Assembly (NCBI GenBank): GCA_023374045.1
Contig: CM041776.1
Location: forward strand, 479,559,375-479,623,374
Direction: 5' to 3'
Source: Limonium bicolor
Lineage: Eukaryota; Streptophyta; Magnoliopsida; Caryophyllales; Plumbaginaceae
DNA: 64,000 nucleotides
Position 1 is the stretch's first letter. Each line of letters starts with the position of its first letter. Below are positions 43,580 to 57,361 of this stretch, piece by piece. The translations under genes were made by a program, and so were the position numbers. A model generated the notes under the pieces. It was not told the DNA's origin, made no database searches, and was given only the letters and a program-made list of their open reading frames with translations.

Positions 43580-45250
43580 CATAAGAAGATTCACCACCAA
43601 GGAAAACAACATCATTAAAAAGAGAATCATGCATAGTTTGACTTATATGTTTCTTTATGTTATTATTAGAACTGAAACCATAACTAAATGTAACATAAGA
43701 AGGTTTAAAGTTAGGTTCAATAACATATGCAATTTTAGAGTTAGGTTTGAGGATTGTACTCACAAAACCACATGTCGCAGTTCCTTGTTCCTTTTTTGTC
43801 GACTGGTTCTTTGTAAAATGGGACAATAATTGATTCACTTGCTCAAGTATGAAAATGGCTTGATTCCCTTCGTGACTGCCTGTTGTCTGAGGAACTTCTA
43901 TGTTTGCAGTTGTCCCCCTTTTCCCTTTCTTCCACGATAGAGGAAACCCGTGAATTTGGTAGCATCTGTTAATCGTGTGGCCATTCTTCTTGTAGCGAGT
44001 GCATAACAGAGATGCATGTTTCCCTTCTTTGGTTTTGGAAATCTTCCCCCCTTCTTGTTAGATTCTACAGCAAAAGATAGGGTTGTCTCTCCTTTGGTTG
44101 ACAAACACTCATTTTTCCGGCGTTCCTCATGAACTAGAAGGGAGTAAGTACACTTGTTCAATAGAATTGCACAACTCTCTGTCGTCTGAAGAGTTCCTTA
44201 TAGCCCGCATCCACCTGACACTCACAACAAGGAACTTTTTGTGAGGAATCAAGCTCATCCCAAATTTTTAGGGGTGGCAAAACGGGTTCGCGGGTCGCGT
44301 TAGGCTAAACCCAAACCCGACCCGTTTATTAAATGGGTTGACCCGACCCAACCCATTTAATTAATCGTGTTTAAATATGAAACCCAAACCCAGCCCGTTT
44401 ATTAAACGGGTTGACCTGTTTATTAAACGGGTTGACCCGTCCAACCTAATTAATTAATCGTGTCCAAATTTGAAACTCAAATCCGCATATATTAAACTTA
44501 AACCTAACCTGTTTAGTTTATATAAGAAAATAATTTGACTAACTAACAGTAGGTTTGTCATTCTATGATTTTATTAACTTTACCTTAAATTAAAAGATTT
44601 AATTTTTAATATTTGTATATCTTATTTACATTAAAATTTAATAAAAAAATTAATCTGTAATCTATAATCTATAATATATATTTATTAATATAATTACTTA
44701 AACGAGTTAGCGGGTTACATATGTTAAACCCAAACCCGACACGGTTATTAAACGAGTCGTGTTCGGGTTGACCCGTTTATTTAATCGTGTCAAATTTTAA
44801 AACCCAAACCCGCTAACTTCATGTCAGAATCGTGTTGGTCAAACGGGTCATGTTGAAATTACCACCCCTACAAATTTTCTTGATTCGGGTATAATAAACC
44901 CTAATCGTATCCCCTTCTTGTTTATTTTCTATTAGTTTTTGATGTAAGAAGTATATCTGGGTAGCATTTGATTCTTCAAAACGTGTGGGCGATTCGCTCG
45001 AAATCGGAGATGCGGTCTTACAGTACAGGACCGTATACGCAATGTCCTTCTCAAGTGCGGTGAGAATCCAAGAACTCACCATGGAATTAGAGCGATCCCA
45101 TGCTCTCCCCTTGGATTATGAATCTGTTGGTCTTGGGAAGGTGCCTTCGACATAGCAGAGTTTAATCTTTGCCCTTAGCGCAATTGACATTCCTTGTTTC
45201 CACGCTTTGAAGCTTTTGCCTTCAAGTTTTCCGGTCAAGAGTTGTCCTAG
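43580..45250 (-). pseudogene. Copia-type gag relic
   Basis: Read on - from the right: an N-terminal block with FKAWKQGMSIALRAK (about 45215-45160) and a capsid (UBN2-like) block with MVSSWILTALEKDIA and YCKTA, then THRFEESNATQ-like sequence. After the MITE comes WDELDSSQ, then LLVHEERRK. Next is a zinc-knuckle region whose downstream half reads KKNGHTINRCYQIHGFP only after a one-base shift. There is at least one in-frame stop, an internal deletion and frameshifts. Downstream parts are cut off by element A at 43579. The family call rests on these motif similarities. Confidence 0.75.
44269..44870. mobile_element. hAT-type MITE, 8-bp TSD CAAATTTT
   Basis: Ends TAGGGGTGGCAA and, inverted, TAGGGGTGGTAA. 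Perfect 8-bp direct repeats CAAATTTT lie at 44261-44268 and 44871-44878. The interior is AT-rich, with subterminal repeats of AACCCGACCCGTTTATTAAA(C/T)-type. No transposase. Removing it and one TSD copy rejoins the Copia gag frame (...IKKI / WDELD...). Confidence 0.92.
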
Positions 45251-46885
45251 ACTTTCTGAATTTGCCAGGAACAAAGGGTTTGAATTATCGACAGTGGCTA
45301 CCCTTGCGCGATGCCCTTTCCTTTCACACTTGTCTCTACTGTCTCCTTCTCTTTCTCTTTTTCTTTGGAAGACATTGTCAAAGATTTTGCCCGAATCGAC
45401 TCAGACGAGAAATGTTCATGGAACGAAGATTCCTATTAGAAGCTCTCTTGCTGCTCCGGTACTAAGAAAAATTCTTCAACCTTTATTGTTACATAAGAGT
45501 TTTGAATTACAACAGAGAAGAGTTACAATGGAGATTCAGACTTAGACAAGAAAAGAGCAGTGACGGGAGGCTACACAGAGCGCAGAAGAGGGGAAAGCAT
45601 AATGAATTACTATCCCTCGAGATAGCTCACGCTACTAAACCTAACTTAATCTTTTTATAGAATGGACTAAAACACCCCCACTTAAATAACATTTAATATA
45701 GCTGACTTAGGTCTTAACTTCTTAACAGTTTTGGGTTACACTCTTAAGTTTTTTTGTTTGTGTTAATTCAATGTTTACCTTAGTAGCCGAAGTTCCTATA
45801 TAATGTTTACCCAGCACGATAAAATGGGTATAGATGGGGCATAGGCGACATGAGTTCGGTAGCTGAAGTAGTTTTTTTTTATTAAACTTGATACTACCCT
45901 TCATATTAATCCTATTATGTAACAAAATCCAGATTACTAACTATTTTCAAGGGGATATCTTCACCCTTCAACGTCTTAAATCTACTAGAGCTATAGGATA
46001 CTCAATTCACACTGAAGTTTAGGACAGAGTTATCAAAAGTGGTCTTGATACAATAAAAAAAGGGAAGATAAAGTATAGATTTGCTCCAAATTGAGCCAGA
46101 ATAATCCGCATCCATACCAGTTTGAATTTGGTTGAAAAAAAAAAAATTGATAAAGGTCTTCAAGGCGAATATCAATTTCCATCTGCTTGTAACCTGCAGT
46201 TTTTGGTCCTTGTAAATACAATTGAATGTCAATGGTTACCGGTATTGGCATAGTCAGTACTAAACATATGTGGGGCACTTCACATACACTAAGATTTTTT
46301 TAAATAAACAATGTACTAATTAAATTAAATTTCAAAACAATGTTGAACATCGTAGTTATAGTTGCCCTCTACACATCTTCATTAACTGAAACATATACAT
46401 CATAGTATTATTGCTAATGGCCTAAAAAATATTTGTCTTTACATAAATGATTAGATATTCAATAAGCAAGTCATCAACTATTTTGTTGCGTAAACCAGTC
46501 TTAATATATTGTATAACTTGTAACAAGTGGTAGAATCAATGTATGTTTTTATAACAAGAATAAAATTTGAAGAACAGGAATTGACAAGCAAAATTGACCA
46601 ATCTAACTTAGGGATTTAAGAGATTGATTTATTTATTAAGAGTTTTTTAAAACATTATATAAATGCCAAAAATTTGATAGCAATTGAAGTTTGAACCTAG
46701 GTCTTTGCGAAGCAAATTCCAAATTCTAAATTCACTGCACCAATTAATCTTCATATATTAGTCTAAAGTTTACTATATATAAGCTAATCATTCAAAACCC
46801 GTGGGCTGGGCTTCTATGACCCCATAGGTCTTATTATAATAGCTCCGCCATTGTTACCGATTAACTTGTTAAGGGCATATAGAAG
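45251..46885. other. No gene recognised
   Basis: Probably the 5' flank or leader of the Copia relic up to about 45700 (no PBS found), then AT-rich sequence. The + strand frames at 45207-45545 overlap the relic in antisense and are not credible genes. Confidence 0.4.
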
Positions 46886-47481
46886 ATGGTGGTAATGGGA
46901 GTACAACATCACGTCAGCAGAGTAAGTAACGAAGGATTCAAAAACAGAAAAGCAAACTGGGAGAAGGGAGTGGCCTCGTTGGAAAATGTCAATTACCTGA
47001 ATAGATTCCTCCTTGCTTCAGGACACCAAGTGAACTTGGAGAAATCGAGATTGTGTTTAGTAAGAAATTGATGCATCCACTCAAATTGCAGATTTCAAAT
47101 GCTTTGGGGTTTCAGAAGTTCCTTATTTCTCTAAATACTTGGGCCTCCCTGTGAAAATTGGAAGGAACAAATCTCAGATTTATGAGTACATCATAACTGC
47201 AGTCCAAAAGAGGATCTCATCTTGGGTCAAGCCTATGTCCCAAGCAGCTCGATCTGTTATGGTGATGAGTGTTCTACAAGCTATTCCCTGCTATACAATG
47301 TCTCTCTTTCTTCTCCCTAAAACTATTATTAATAAGTTAAACTCCATCATCTCGGGGTTCTGGTGGGGAGGTAACAAGAGTTCTAAACCTATGCAGTGGT
47401 TGCAATGAAGGAAGGTGTGCAAAAAGAATGATATGGGAGGCTTGGGATTCAGATCTTTGGAGGATTTTAATAAAGCGCTTC
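46886..47481 (+). pseudogene. L1-type LINE reverse transcriptase relic
   Basis: Fragment of a plant L1-like non-LTR retrotransposon ORF2: ASGHQVNLEKS (about 47018), then after frameshifts KYLGLPVKIGRNK, RISSWV, VLQAIPCYTMSLFLLP and GFWWGG. After a stop it resumes MGGLGFRSLEDFNKALL. This order is the RT C-terminal region in plant LINEs. The catalytic FADD segment is not visible. At 47482 the frame is cut by an LTR (D); the five bases before it, GCTTC, are the presumed TSD. Confidence 0.85.
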
Positions 47482-50400
47482 TGTAACACCCCTATCGCTA
47501 ATACCGTCATTACCGCCCAATCACAACGTACTTACATACCTTCGCAGCGGATACTTACATACACAACGGTGGGTGATACAATGCCGTTAGCCACCCACGT
47601 GACTAACAAGGCTACTACTACTACATACAGCATCGGTCTGATGGACCGGAATATCCGAGTGCTACACAAATGAAATCCTTACTACAATTACAACCAAGTA
47701 CTACGACTTCTCATTCAATACATACTCCATTACAATACCATACAATACAATATAATACACCGAGTTTACTAAGATCCTTATACAAATACAATACCTCTTT
47801 CAATTTCATACATACTCATTAAGAGTCTAACATCTACCCATTCCTCACAAGCTACTCATTCCTAAGTACAAGGTATACCCCTTGGTACACTACTACCTCG
47901 AGGCTACAAGCCTTATACCATATACTACAATCTACATTCCATTCCTAGTAATCCAGGCATGTCCACCGGTCTCTTCTGTGACCACAACTGCTTCGGGTAC
48001 CTGCACACTAAAAACATTGCCCCTAGGGGCTCAGCTTTCGCTGCATATGACTTCCGCATACCCCGCGTACTAGCGAGGGTACGCCGACCACTTGGTCGTA
48101 TACATGCAGTTCGTTTTACAATACATACATACATACATGCTTTTACTCAAGATACTACAATACTACACAAAGATACATACACACGGTTCAATACATACAG
48201 GAGACAATACCGGTCAACCAATACTTACTTACCTTCTTCTGAAATACACATACCCAATACATACACAATACGTACTCATTACATACTCAATACACAATAT
48301 TTGTTAGCTCCATTTGTCCACCCGGGTTAATCGGGTGGAGATTACTCTTTACTCGGGTCAATGACTTACACCAGCCAAGGCCATTACTCATACAATACTT
48401 TACCTTACTACTTACTCAAGTCAAGTCGTCGGGACCTCCGGCCCGGGGACTACTACTCTGTCCCACCACCGGGATTTACTTGGTTCACTAATCCAGGATG
48501 CAACCCATTTAAGGGGTTTGGGCCGTGGACCAGTTTAAGAACCAGGAATCGAATCCAACCTCTTGTGTCTCCTCATCCTCACGCGTGGCCGAAACTATAT
48601 CGGACTTCTACTCATTCCAATTTACTCAATACTTACGTTAGGAGTTAGGTAGTTAGGAATTAGTAGAAGTCATTCACACCCAAGCCACACAATAATGCTT
48701 ACTTACATACACATCCATACAAGTACAATACAATACACAAATACACTACGAAGTACATACACATTTATTTTCACCATACATTTCATGAATTATACAAACT
48801 GATTGTTCAAGACAAATATATCAAGAACAATATGAAACAAGCACAAGTAAGTGCAATAACGTCTGATTCATGCATTTATCTTATTTAGGTGATCAAATAA
48901 GCACACAAATCGGGGTAACCAGGTTAGGATACAGAGCATGAAGAAATCATACCTTGCACCGTTAATTTTGGACTCACTGACTCCTCTTCGGTGTTCAACT
49001 ATTGAATCCTAGCATATACATAGAGTCGGGTGGTTAATTAACTATAATTAACCTTACTTATTACTTTTCTAAAGTTTCCCAGTTTATACTTACTAACTCA
49101 TTGTTACTTAAATACATTTACTTATGTTACTTTCTTAAAATTATTCTCTAAGCTTGTTTATGGCCTTAATGACCATTAAACATCATTAATCATGTCTTAA
49201 TTACCTTATACTATCATTACCCTTCATTACCCTACCTTAGTTTAGCTTAAAACACATTCTGTGAAGGTTTTAGTGTGGTCCGGGTTGCTGTCCGAATTTA
49301 CAAACCCGGACCAACACTTTGTAGAATCTCTCGGGTAAGTTTTATGTGTGGTCCAGGTTTGTGTACTTGTTTACAACCCAGACCATATGGTCTGAATACC
49401 TATCGGGTGTAAAAATGGGGTGGTCCGGGTTTAGGTCCTACTTTACAAACCCGGACCATCCACTCTACACTACGTTCTGTATTGATTTTTGACTGGTCCG
49501 GGTTTCTGTACTGGTTTACAAACCCGGACCAGTTGCAGTATTTACAAATATGCTAGTTTTTTATTATGTTTCAACCCCAAATTTCTACCAATCTCTTCCC
49601 CAATATTCCTACATATAATCTAGGGTGTTTTGACCCTAATTAAGCAATCAAAACTAACCTAATCCATCTCTATACCAATCTGTTACATAACACTCTCCAC
49701 TGTCAAAATTTTCCTCCTGTTACAGTTTTTGCTCTTCAACAAATGCTACAGGTATTTCCTTTCTTCTTCCCATTATTCCTATGGCTCTTTCATTGCCTCA
49801 TTTGCATTATACTCAACCCAAGTCCTACTCAGTACAATACTCATTTTACTAAGTCCTACACACTGATTCTTCCTTGTTTCTCCAACACATTTCAATACCT
49901 CTTGCTACAGATTTTACATTCTTACATCCTCATACTACAACTACCTTTCCATGGTTTCTAAACATCTCTACTAAACCCAATACACACCTTGGTTCTCCTA
50001 TTCACCAAGTCATCCATAAATGCACATTTTCTACTAAAATTTTGCCATAGTTCACCTACATTTCTAACTTCTCCACATACATACTTTTTCATCAAATCCA
50101 TTCCTAATCTAGCCACACCCATACAAGGGTCCTACCAGCATTCAAACAACCTCAATACATTAATACTTCTTCAAACAACAATACTAATACTCATATACAA
50201 TTCTTAGGCTCCAAGGCCTACAATTCACATACTTGCTCACAAATACTTAAACTTCCATAACTACAATACTAATACAATGTTTTGGGTTCTTTAGATTGGT
50301 TTACCCATTCCCATTACTCTAATGCATTAAAACTTAGCATCAAGAAGGAGCTCTTACCTTAAGCTCATTATTCCTTCTTTCCTTTCCAATTCTTCTTCTT

Positions 50401-51300
50401 CTTCTCTCTTTCTTGCACAACCGGTCACATGGGGAATGGAGTTGCCAAACTCCATTCCCATCACCCAATGAACATAAAAGCAAGTGTAATTAACATACTA
50501 ACCCTTAAATTAATGCTAGTTCATTGAAATGCTTAAAACACAATTTCTAGGGTTTACCTTTTTAAGCTTTTAAGAGGGGTTTTAGCCCTTGGTTCAAGAA
50601 GGTGATTCCACCACCATTGCAAGGTTGAATTGGTGCTCAAAAGAGAGAGAAAAATAGAGCATTACAAGAGGGGTAAAATCGGTTACAAAGGAAGATGAAG
50701 AAAACATAAGTTTTTCATGTAGATTTTTACCTTAATGGAGAGAGGAGACACCAAGCTACCCATTGATGCTATTTTCTCTTTGAATGGGGAAAACCCATGG
50801 AGATGAACTTCCTCATTTTTGGATTTTGAAAAGAGAGAAGTGTAGAGAATGATGAGGAGAGTAAGAATATGTAATTATTTTTACATTTGGAGCTTGTGTG
50901 TGACTAGAGCATGAAGGAGAAGGTGGAGTATCCATGGAGGTTTCCAAAATCTCCAGAAAACCATAGAGGAGGAGGAAGGTGACGGTGGGGAAGAAAGAAA
51001 AAAGAGAGAGAGGAGGGAAATGGGAGGAGAGAGGTAGTTTTTTGCCTTTGTACTTTTTCCTCTTTTCTTTTCTTTTCTATCTTTCTTTATTTGCTTTGTG
51101 TGTGTGTGTGAGGGGCTGTCCCATTAATAAAACCGGCCCACACATATATGTAAGCTGGAGCGTTTTTTGTCTTTTACAGAAAACGCTCGTTATTTTACCC
51201 GGTTTTGGTACTATTCACTAACCGGGCCCGTTTTCCGGAATTTTCTTGTTTCTTTATTTTATTGGTTATTAAGCTTCCATTAATGCTTAATTATTGGTAT
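47482..51300 (-). mobile_element. LTR D: Tekay/LARD-type LTR, partial, on -
   Basis: On -, its end GGGGTGTTACA lies at 47482 against LINE sequence. It shares with element A the terminal block (GCGGTAATGACGG), the block GCTGAGCCCC(T)AGGGGC plus CAGGTACCCGA (47995-48035) and the ATAGTTGAACACCGAAG block. It is cut at 51300 by element C. Whether it is solo or part of a full element cannot be told, because the other side is outside the window. No genes inside. Confidence 0.8.
49276..49531. repeat. Four successive TGGTCCGGGTTT hairpins
   Basis: H1 49276-49313, H2 49349-49385, H3 49421-49458, H4 49494-49531. Arms TGGTCCGGGTT and AACCCGGACCA; H2 is imperfect. The loops share TTTACA but differ otherwise. 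Spacing is about 73 bp. Confidence 0.88.
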
Positions 51301-54300
51301 TGTAACACCCCAACCCGAAATCCAATAATCTGAACGGCAATCACTCCCAAATAAATTACAACTGCAGCGGAAATAAATACAACAACCGGGCGGTATTACA
51401 ATGCCGTTGGCCACCCTTGTGACCAACAAGGCTAACTCCAAATACAAACTCCAAAAGTCACGGTCTAAATACGAATACAATCCGAGATACTAGGAATCAA
51501 ACTCTAATGTAAAATACTTAAGTAAAATAAATGTCTAGAAGAAGACACCCATAGCTTGAATCTACCCCACCTACACTCGGTGTGGTAATCTTCTTAACTT
51601 CAGGTACCTGAAAAATGGGGGTGCCCCCAAAGGGGCTCAGCAAACAATGCTGGTATGGAAAACGTGCAGCCCATCGTCTACCGGGCCACCCAACTACTTT
51701 GTCGAACACATGCAGTTCATTTTTATAAAGCTGTAAACAAGCATAGTCTGATAATAACAAGTATCCATACAAGGACAATAATGGCACATAGAACAAGACA
51801 TAGAAGGTCGTGTTAGCTGAACTGAAATTCTTTAATGATAGTCGGTCCGCACAATGGGACTGACAGGTATAACTGAATATCTTAAATAGTGGAGGTATAG
51901 TGACCTCGTTAAGATTGAAAGGTTGGGTATAAAAACCCCAGGAGATAACGTAGTTAAACCCTGAACTGAGAGGCGTGGGAAATAGAATCCCACTAGAGGA
52001 ATGAAGTCTTCCTCAAACTGAAGGGCATTAGAAACCCGGAAGGAATAGAGTCTTCCTCCCAACTGAAAGTTCCGTCGCGACGTAGATAGGAGACGACCTG
52101 AGACAGGTACAACTCCTGTAGCATGCATGGCCAGATCCAACTGGGCTCCTCGTTCTCGTAGTATAGAGTTGTTAAGTGTCATATAAAGACGTTAAACAAG
52201 AACACAATGTGTATTGTCAATTATCACGTTTAGGATAATGACGTTTGTTATAAAGTGAAGTTAGTGAGAGACTTGAGTACAAGTCCTCGGTATGCTAAAG
52301 CGCAGGTATTTAATCCACTGGTATAGTAGTGTTTGTATGCGTGGGACATACACGTAGTAGTCAGCATCATTCACGCACATAAAATAATACAACAGCGCAC
52401 AAGAGTAAACAACATTTTACAATTAATTATCTTGGTCGTTATTTCAAACAACAGATAGCACACAAGCCGGTGTAATCCGGTAGAAAACAGGTTGCAAGAA
52501 TCCCATACCGTTCACCGTAGGTCGCAGTTGATTATACCATGGTCAACGTCTGGTCAAACAAAGTCCTAGAATAGGATTAACTGAGAGGGTTAATATTTAC
52601 CCTTATATAATAATTCTATTGGATCTTTTAACAAATCTCGTATTTGTTATTTCATGTGAGGTTTATTTCTTTCAATTACCTCATGATTTAATGTATATCT
52701 TATTTGTTATTCCTTTTTGATTATTTATAAATCCTTTAATGTACATATTGTATTCATATTCATGCACTATATTTGTTGTTTACTTTAATTGTCTAAGGGA
52801 CATAACAACTTTAATTTTCTTAACTATATTTAAATGTCTTACAATGACATAATATTCTTATAATCTCATTATTCTCCTTTTAGTCATAAATAATATTTAT
52901 TGTTTTCCTTTAACTTCCTTATAACTATATAAGCCATAGTTCTAATTCCATAATTCCTTTAATTAAAATTCTTTCTTCTAATTCCTCAAAATATCCATAT
53001 AGGACTTATTTATTTAAATCTAAATTCTTACCCTTATATTTCAGTTATTTACAAAACAACCACATTAATTCATGAACTTTATATTTAAATTCTAATCTCA
53101 TTATATTATAGAGTTTTAACTTCTTATTTAGCTAAATTACATAGTCACACTAATATTTTAGTATATAGCTTTTAAGTACTATAACTTTCAAAAATAACAA
53201 CTTAGCCCCTTAAATTCTCGGCAATAATATTTTATTTCCCATAATTACAATTTAACCACAAAACCTTATAAACTTTGCATAATGCCTTATAAACTATAGT
53301 TTTAATTTTAATTCTCCATAAATGCCGAATATATATATATAAATTCTTAAATTACCAAACTAACCCCAAGTAATTCGGCTTTAGTCTTGAACTCTCCATT
53401 AATTACATTTTCACCCCAAAACTTTATAATAACTTCTTAATGACTTATAAACTAAAGTCTAAATATATAATTCCTCAAAATTTCAAAGGTGAGCCTAATA
53501 AATCTCTTAATTATGAATTCGCCCCTTTTTATGTTCTAAAATTTCATAACAACTTTTATAAATTACATAATAGCCCAAAACTTAAAAAATGTTATTTTAA
53601 CACTTGTTTAAATTATCTAAAATTCATAAACTTAATTCCTAACCTTATATTATATTATAATTTCACCAAATACCCCTTTAGCTCTCGGCTTTCACAATAT
53701 AACTAATTTTGTAAAAATTACATTTAAGCCACTTAACTTAATTAATTAGCCATTTAAGCACTAATGAAATATTTTTAGCTCACCAAACTTTGTGATATAA
53801 GTTTATATACCTAAGTAGGTCATTAATACCTATTTATCAATTAGTACATTCGGCCATATTTATTTGGTGACCATATAGTATATAAAAGTGGACTTATATG
53901 TCATAATAATTATACATAAATTCATAGGAGTTATATAACTCATGTAAAAATTATTGTAATGTCTTATATAGATTCTTAGCTAAAAATAAGCATTTTTTCC
54001 CTTGATAATTCGGCTTGAATTAATATGTGACATAACTAAATTTTGTGACACAAAATGTGTCTTAAGGTAAATATTTTCTATATAAGTTATAGATTGTATT
54101 TTTGGCATATAATACCATATAGTTTCGGTCTTAATAAACCTAGGAGATGTACATAATTTTTGTATAATTTTTAGAAGCTTAACAAAGCTTATAACATAAA
54201 GATTTACTAGTAAACTTACTTCTTAACAAAGGTGGTTAAAGTGCTTGAACTCCTCTTGAATCTCCAAGCTTTCTCCAAGGGAATTTTGATGCTCCACTTC

Positions 54301-56147
54301 GGTTATATACAAGTGGTGAAGGAGTTTAGGAGTTAGATCTTGAATAAAGATCTTAAGTAGATTTGTAAGTAGTTTTAAAAGAATTTACCTTAAGCTTTTC
54401 TCCTTATAATTTCGGCTCACTAATGGTGGATGATGAACAAGTTTTCCTTCATGAAAAATGAAGAAGAAAAGAGCCTTAGAAGAGATTGAAATCGGTTACA
54501 CAATAAAATGTGCTTTAAGGATTTTCAAGCTTGAAAACTACCTTAAGATAACCTTGAGATGCTCCTTGGTTTAATGTTGGTTAGGACAACCTCCTTGGAT
54601 AACTAATTGATGCCGAACCCTTGTTGATATGCTAGGAAGAGTTTGCTTCAAGGTTTGACAAGAAATGCTAGGAAATTACCTTAAAGATGAAGATAGAAGT
54701 TAAAACTCCATTAATGGACTTAAGAGCTTCAAAGGAAGAAGATTAAGCTAGAAGAGAGAGCTAGGGAGCCTTACCAATTCGTGGATGAAGAGGGCAAGGA
54801 GAAGAATGAGACTCATGAATTGTATAAGGTAAGAAAATGCATTTGGAATTTGATTTTTGCTTTGTCAATTTTTAATGTCAAATGATTTACTTTTCCTTAG
54901 TTTATTACATGGTTTATTGGCTCAATAAAGCCTCCTTTCCAGCATAATTTCGTGCATGTGGTGTGTGACAAGGCAAGAGTTGGAAAGGAAATAATTGTGA
55001 GCTAGAAGAAAGGTAATTAGGTAAGTTATTCTTTTGATTTTCCTAAGTTAGGCTTGTCTTCTTCCTCCCTTGTAGAGTCACGAATTCAAGGGTCAAATGG
55101 GGTGTCTTAATTGACATTGAAGAGCCAAGGACAAGCATGTTAGGTCACATGGAAAAGAAGGAATCTAGAAAAGTGAATTCTAGATCTACTTTTTGCTTTT
55201 TCTCATTTGTTTTTGTTCTAGCTCACATGGCCTTATTCCATGGCCTAATTTCGACAGCTTGCTGGTCATATGAGACCTACATACTTTGACATTAATATAA
55301 CACATGGGAAGGTGAGTCACCATGTTCTATGCCTTTTACAAACTTTTAATGCAATTTTTATACTAGTTTTTGCTCTCAAAATCGGCCCCTATAGAGAGTC
55401 TTGTTACTAGTCACACCAACTGATTTAGAAGGTCATTTTAACCCTATTTAATATTACCAATTCGTGGCATGTCAAAAACTACAAGGCAATTGCGTAAAAC
55501 GCGTTTTCGTGACACCTGAAGGTGTGTTTTTGTGCTCTAAGGAAATTTTAGGAAAAAATTTGTTTTTATGAGTTCCAAGTGTTTGTAAACACTTATTATA
55601 GTAAATAACATATACTAAGATGTTACATTGGGTTATATGGGTTACATCCACCCGTGACATAATTACGGGCCATCGGGACACACCCGGGCAAAAAGGAGCG
55701 CTAAGAAATCCTCCTGTGGTTTTTGCTGAATTTTGAGAAACCACTTCGTGGGTTCTCTTGATAATGGTTAATAATGATGTTAGGAACTCAAGGAATTAAT
55801 TTTATAGGAGTTCGTGCCACCTCGGCACTCCTCCGGACTTTTCGTGCTTTAAGGAGCGGGCGTGCGTGAGCACTCCCGAGCGTTTTGCGTTTTTGACTGA
55901 ATTTAGCTTAGGGAATATATTTGTATATTCATATAATAATTGTATGACCATTTGGTTTGAATATTAGAGGGTCATACAAGGTCATGTTTGACCATATGCT
56001 TCTAAGGCGTTTTAGCGTTTATGGAGAAACGACTATTTTTACGTAACGTTTTCATGCATGGGTTTGCATGCGTACGTGAAATGATTCATATTTGGATTAT
56101 ATTCCAATAAATGATTTAATAATATTATTTAGATTTGGGGTATTTCA
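51301..56147 (-). repeat. Element C 3' LTR (4.8 kb)
   Basis: On -, TGAAATACCCCAAATCTAAA to GGGGTGTTACA. 51301-52660 matches 62533-63980. The middle is very AT-rich (about 52600-54200). The hairpin plus CAGGTACC motif is at 51601-51640. The 116-codon frame at 51832-52182 is longer in the other LTR (220 codons) because of indels and is not a supported gene. Confidence 0.92.
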
Positions 56148-56184
56148 ATCTACCCCCCTTAAAAAAGGACTTCGCCCCGAAGTC
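56148..56184 (-). promoter_or_regulatory. Element C PPT with upstream hairpin
   Basis: PPT AAGGGGGGTAGAT (56160-56148 on -) abuts the LTR start. The stem GACTTCG/CGAAGTC (56168-56184) lies seven bases upstream of the PPT. Confidence 0.88.
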
Positions 56185-56390
56185 TCATATCTAAATTATA
56201 AGGTTGTGGGGAATCAAGTTCCACTAAGTATCCACAACTCAATCTAGTTTTTAGGGATCAAGTCCCAAGTCTCTATATTCCTAAGTTCACAGTGTACATC
56301 AAACACAACAGGAATACTTTGGAACAATATAGTGTGATGTAATAACACAGTCACTTTTCATATCTAATAGTGCACAAAGTACATTCAAAT

Positions 56391-56546
56391 ACAGTGTTAC
56401 ACAAGAACACATACAAGACAAAGTGTCGCTGAGATATACTGAACAGTGTTACACAAGAACACATACAAGACAACGTGTCACTGAAATATACTGAACAGTG
56501 TTACACGAGAACACATATAAGACAAAGTGTCACTGAAATGCACGAA
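56391..56546. repeat. 52-bp triplicate in element C 3' UTR
   Basis: ACAGTGTTACAC(A/G)AGAACACAT begins at 56391, 56443 and 56495. Three copies, few differences. Confidence 0.9.
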
Positions 56547-56638
56547 AGTGCAACAAAATGCATACTAAATTCACAAACGAAAAAGGCTCTACCCCCCAAA
56601 AAAAGAGGGGTACGCCCACGTACCCTAGACTAAAGTGT

Positions 56639-57361
56639 CTAATCGGTAAATAGTGAGGGAAACTTCGCTCGCATATCAGCTTCTAGTTCCCATGTGGCCT
56701 CTTCCACATCGTGGTTCGACCAAAGAACCTTTACTAGGCTCACAGATTTGTTTCGAGTGTCTCGTGTCTTTCTGTCTAAGATTCTTTGCGGTGTTTCCAC
56801 ATACCGCATTGTTGGTTCTAATGAGAGTGTCTCTGGTTGTAGAACATGAGAAGGATGAGGCATGTACTTCTTAAGCTGAGACACATGAAAAACATTGTGT
56901 ACTTTGCCCAACTCGGCTGGCAAATCAAGTCGATATGCCACAAGGCCCACCCGCTCTATGATAGCGTAGGGTCCTACAAATTTCGGGCTTAGCTTGCCCT
57001 TTTGCCCAAATCTGAATACACCCTTCATGGGTGATACTCGTAGAAATACCTGGTCGCCAACTGCGAACTCAAGGTCTCGTCGCCTCTCATCAGCATATGA
57101 TTTCTGTCTGTCTTGTGCTGCTTTCATGTTACTTCTGATTTGTTGTACTTCTGCCTGGACTTGCTCTAAGTACTCAGGGCCAATGATGACGGTCTCACTA
57201 GACTCGTCCCAGCACAATGGTGTGCGACATGGTCTGCCATATAAGGCTTGGAAAGGTGACATCTGTATAGAGGCGTGATAGCTGTTATTGTATGCAAACT
57301 CGATGAGATGTAGTCTATCTATCCAGCTGCCCTGGAAATCCAAGGCACATGCTCGTAGCAT
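56639..57361 (-). pseudogene. Element C integrase C-terminal half with chromodomain-like tail
   Basis: A 240-codon frame. It starts LRACALDFQGSWIDRLHLIEFAYNNSYHASI, just after the integrase catalytic glutamate region (visible upstream as SPQTDGQSERTIQTLEDM). It continues with LYGRPCRTPLCW, a zipper-like charged segment, VGDQVFLRVSP and GKLSPKFVGPY (GPY/F). It ends VHNVFHVSQLKKY, then VLWSNHDVEEATWELEADMR, the chromodomain-like tail of Tekay/Del/Reina chromoviruses that targets integration to chromatin. Stop at 56641-56639. Intact as far as it goes, but separated from the rest by frameshifts. Confidence 0.9.

Noticed and set aside
45207..45545. 112-codon + strand frame with serine-rich N-terminus
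   Set aside because: Antisense to the Copia gag relic and its leader; no similarity recognised.
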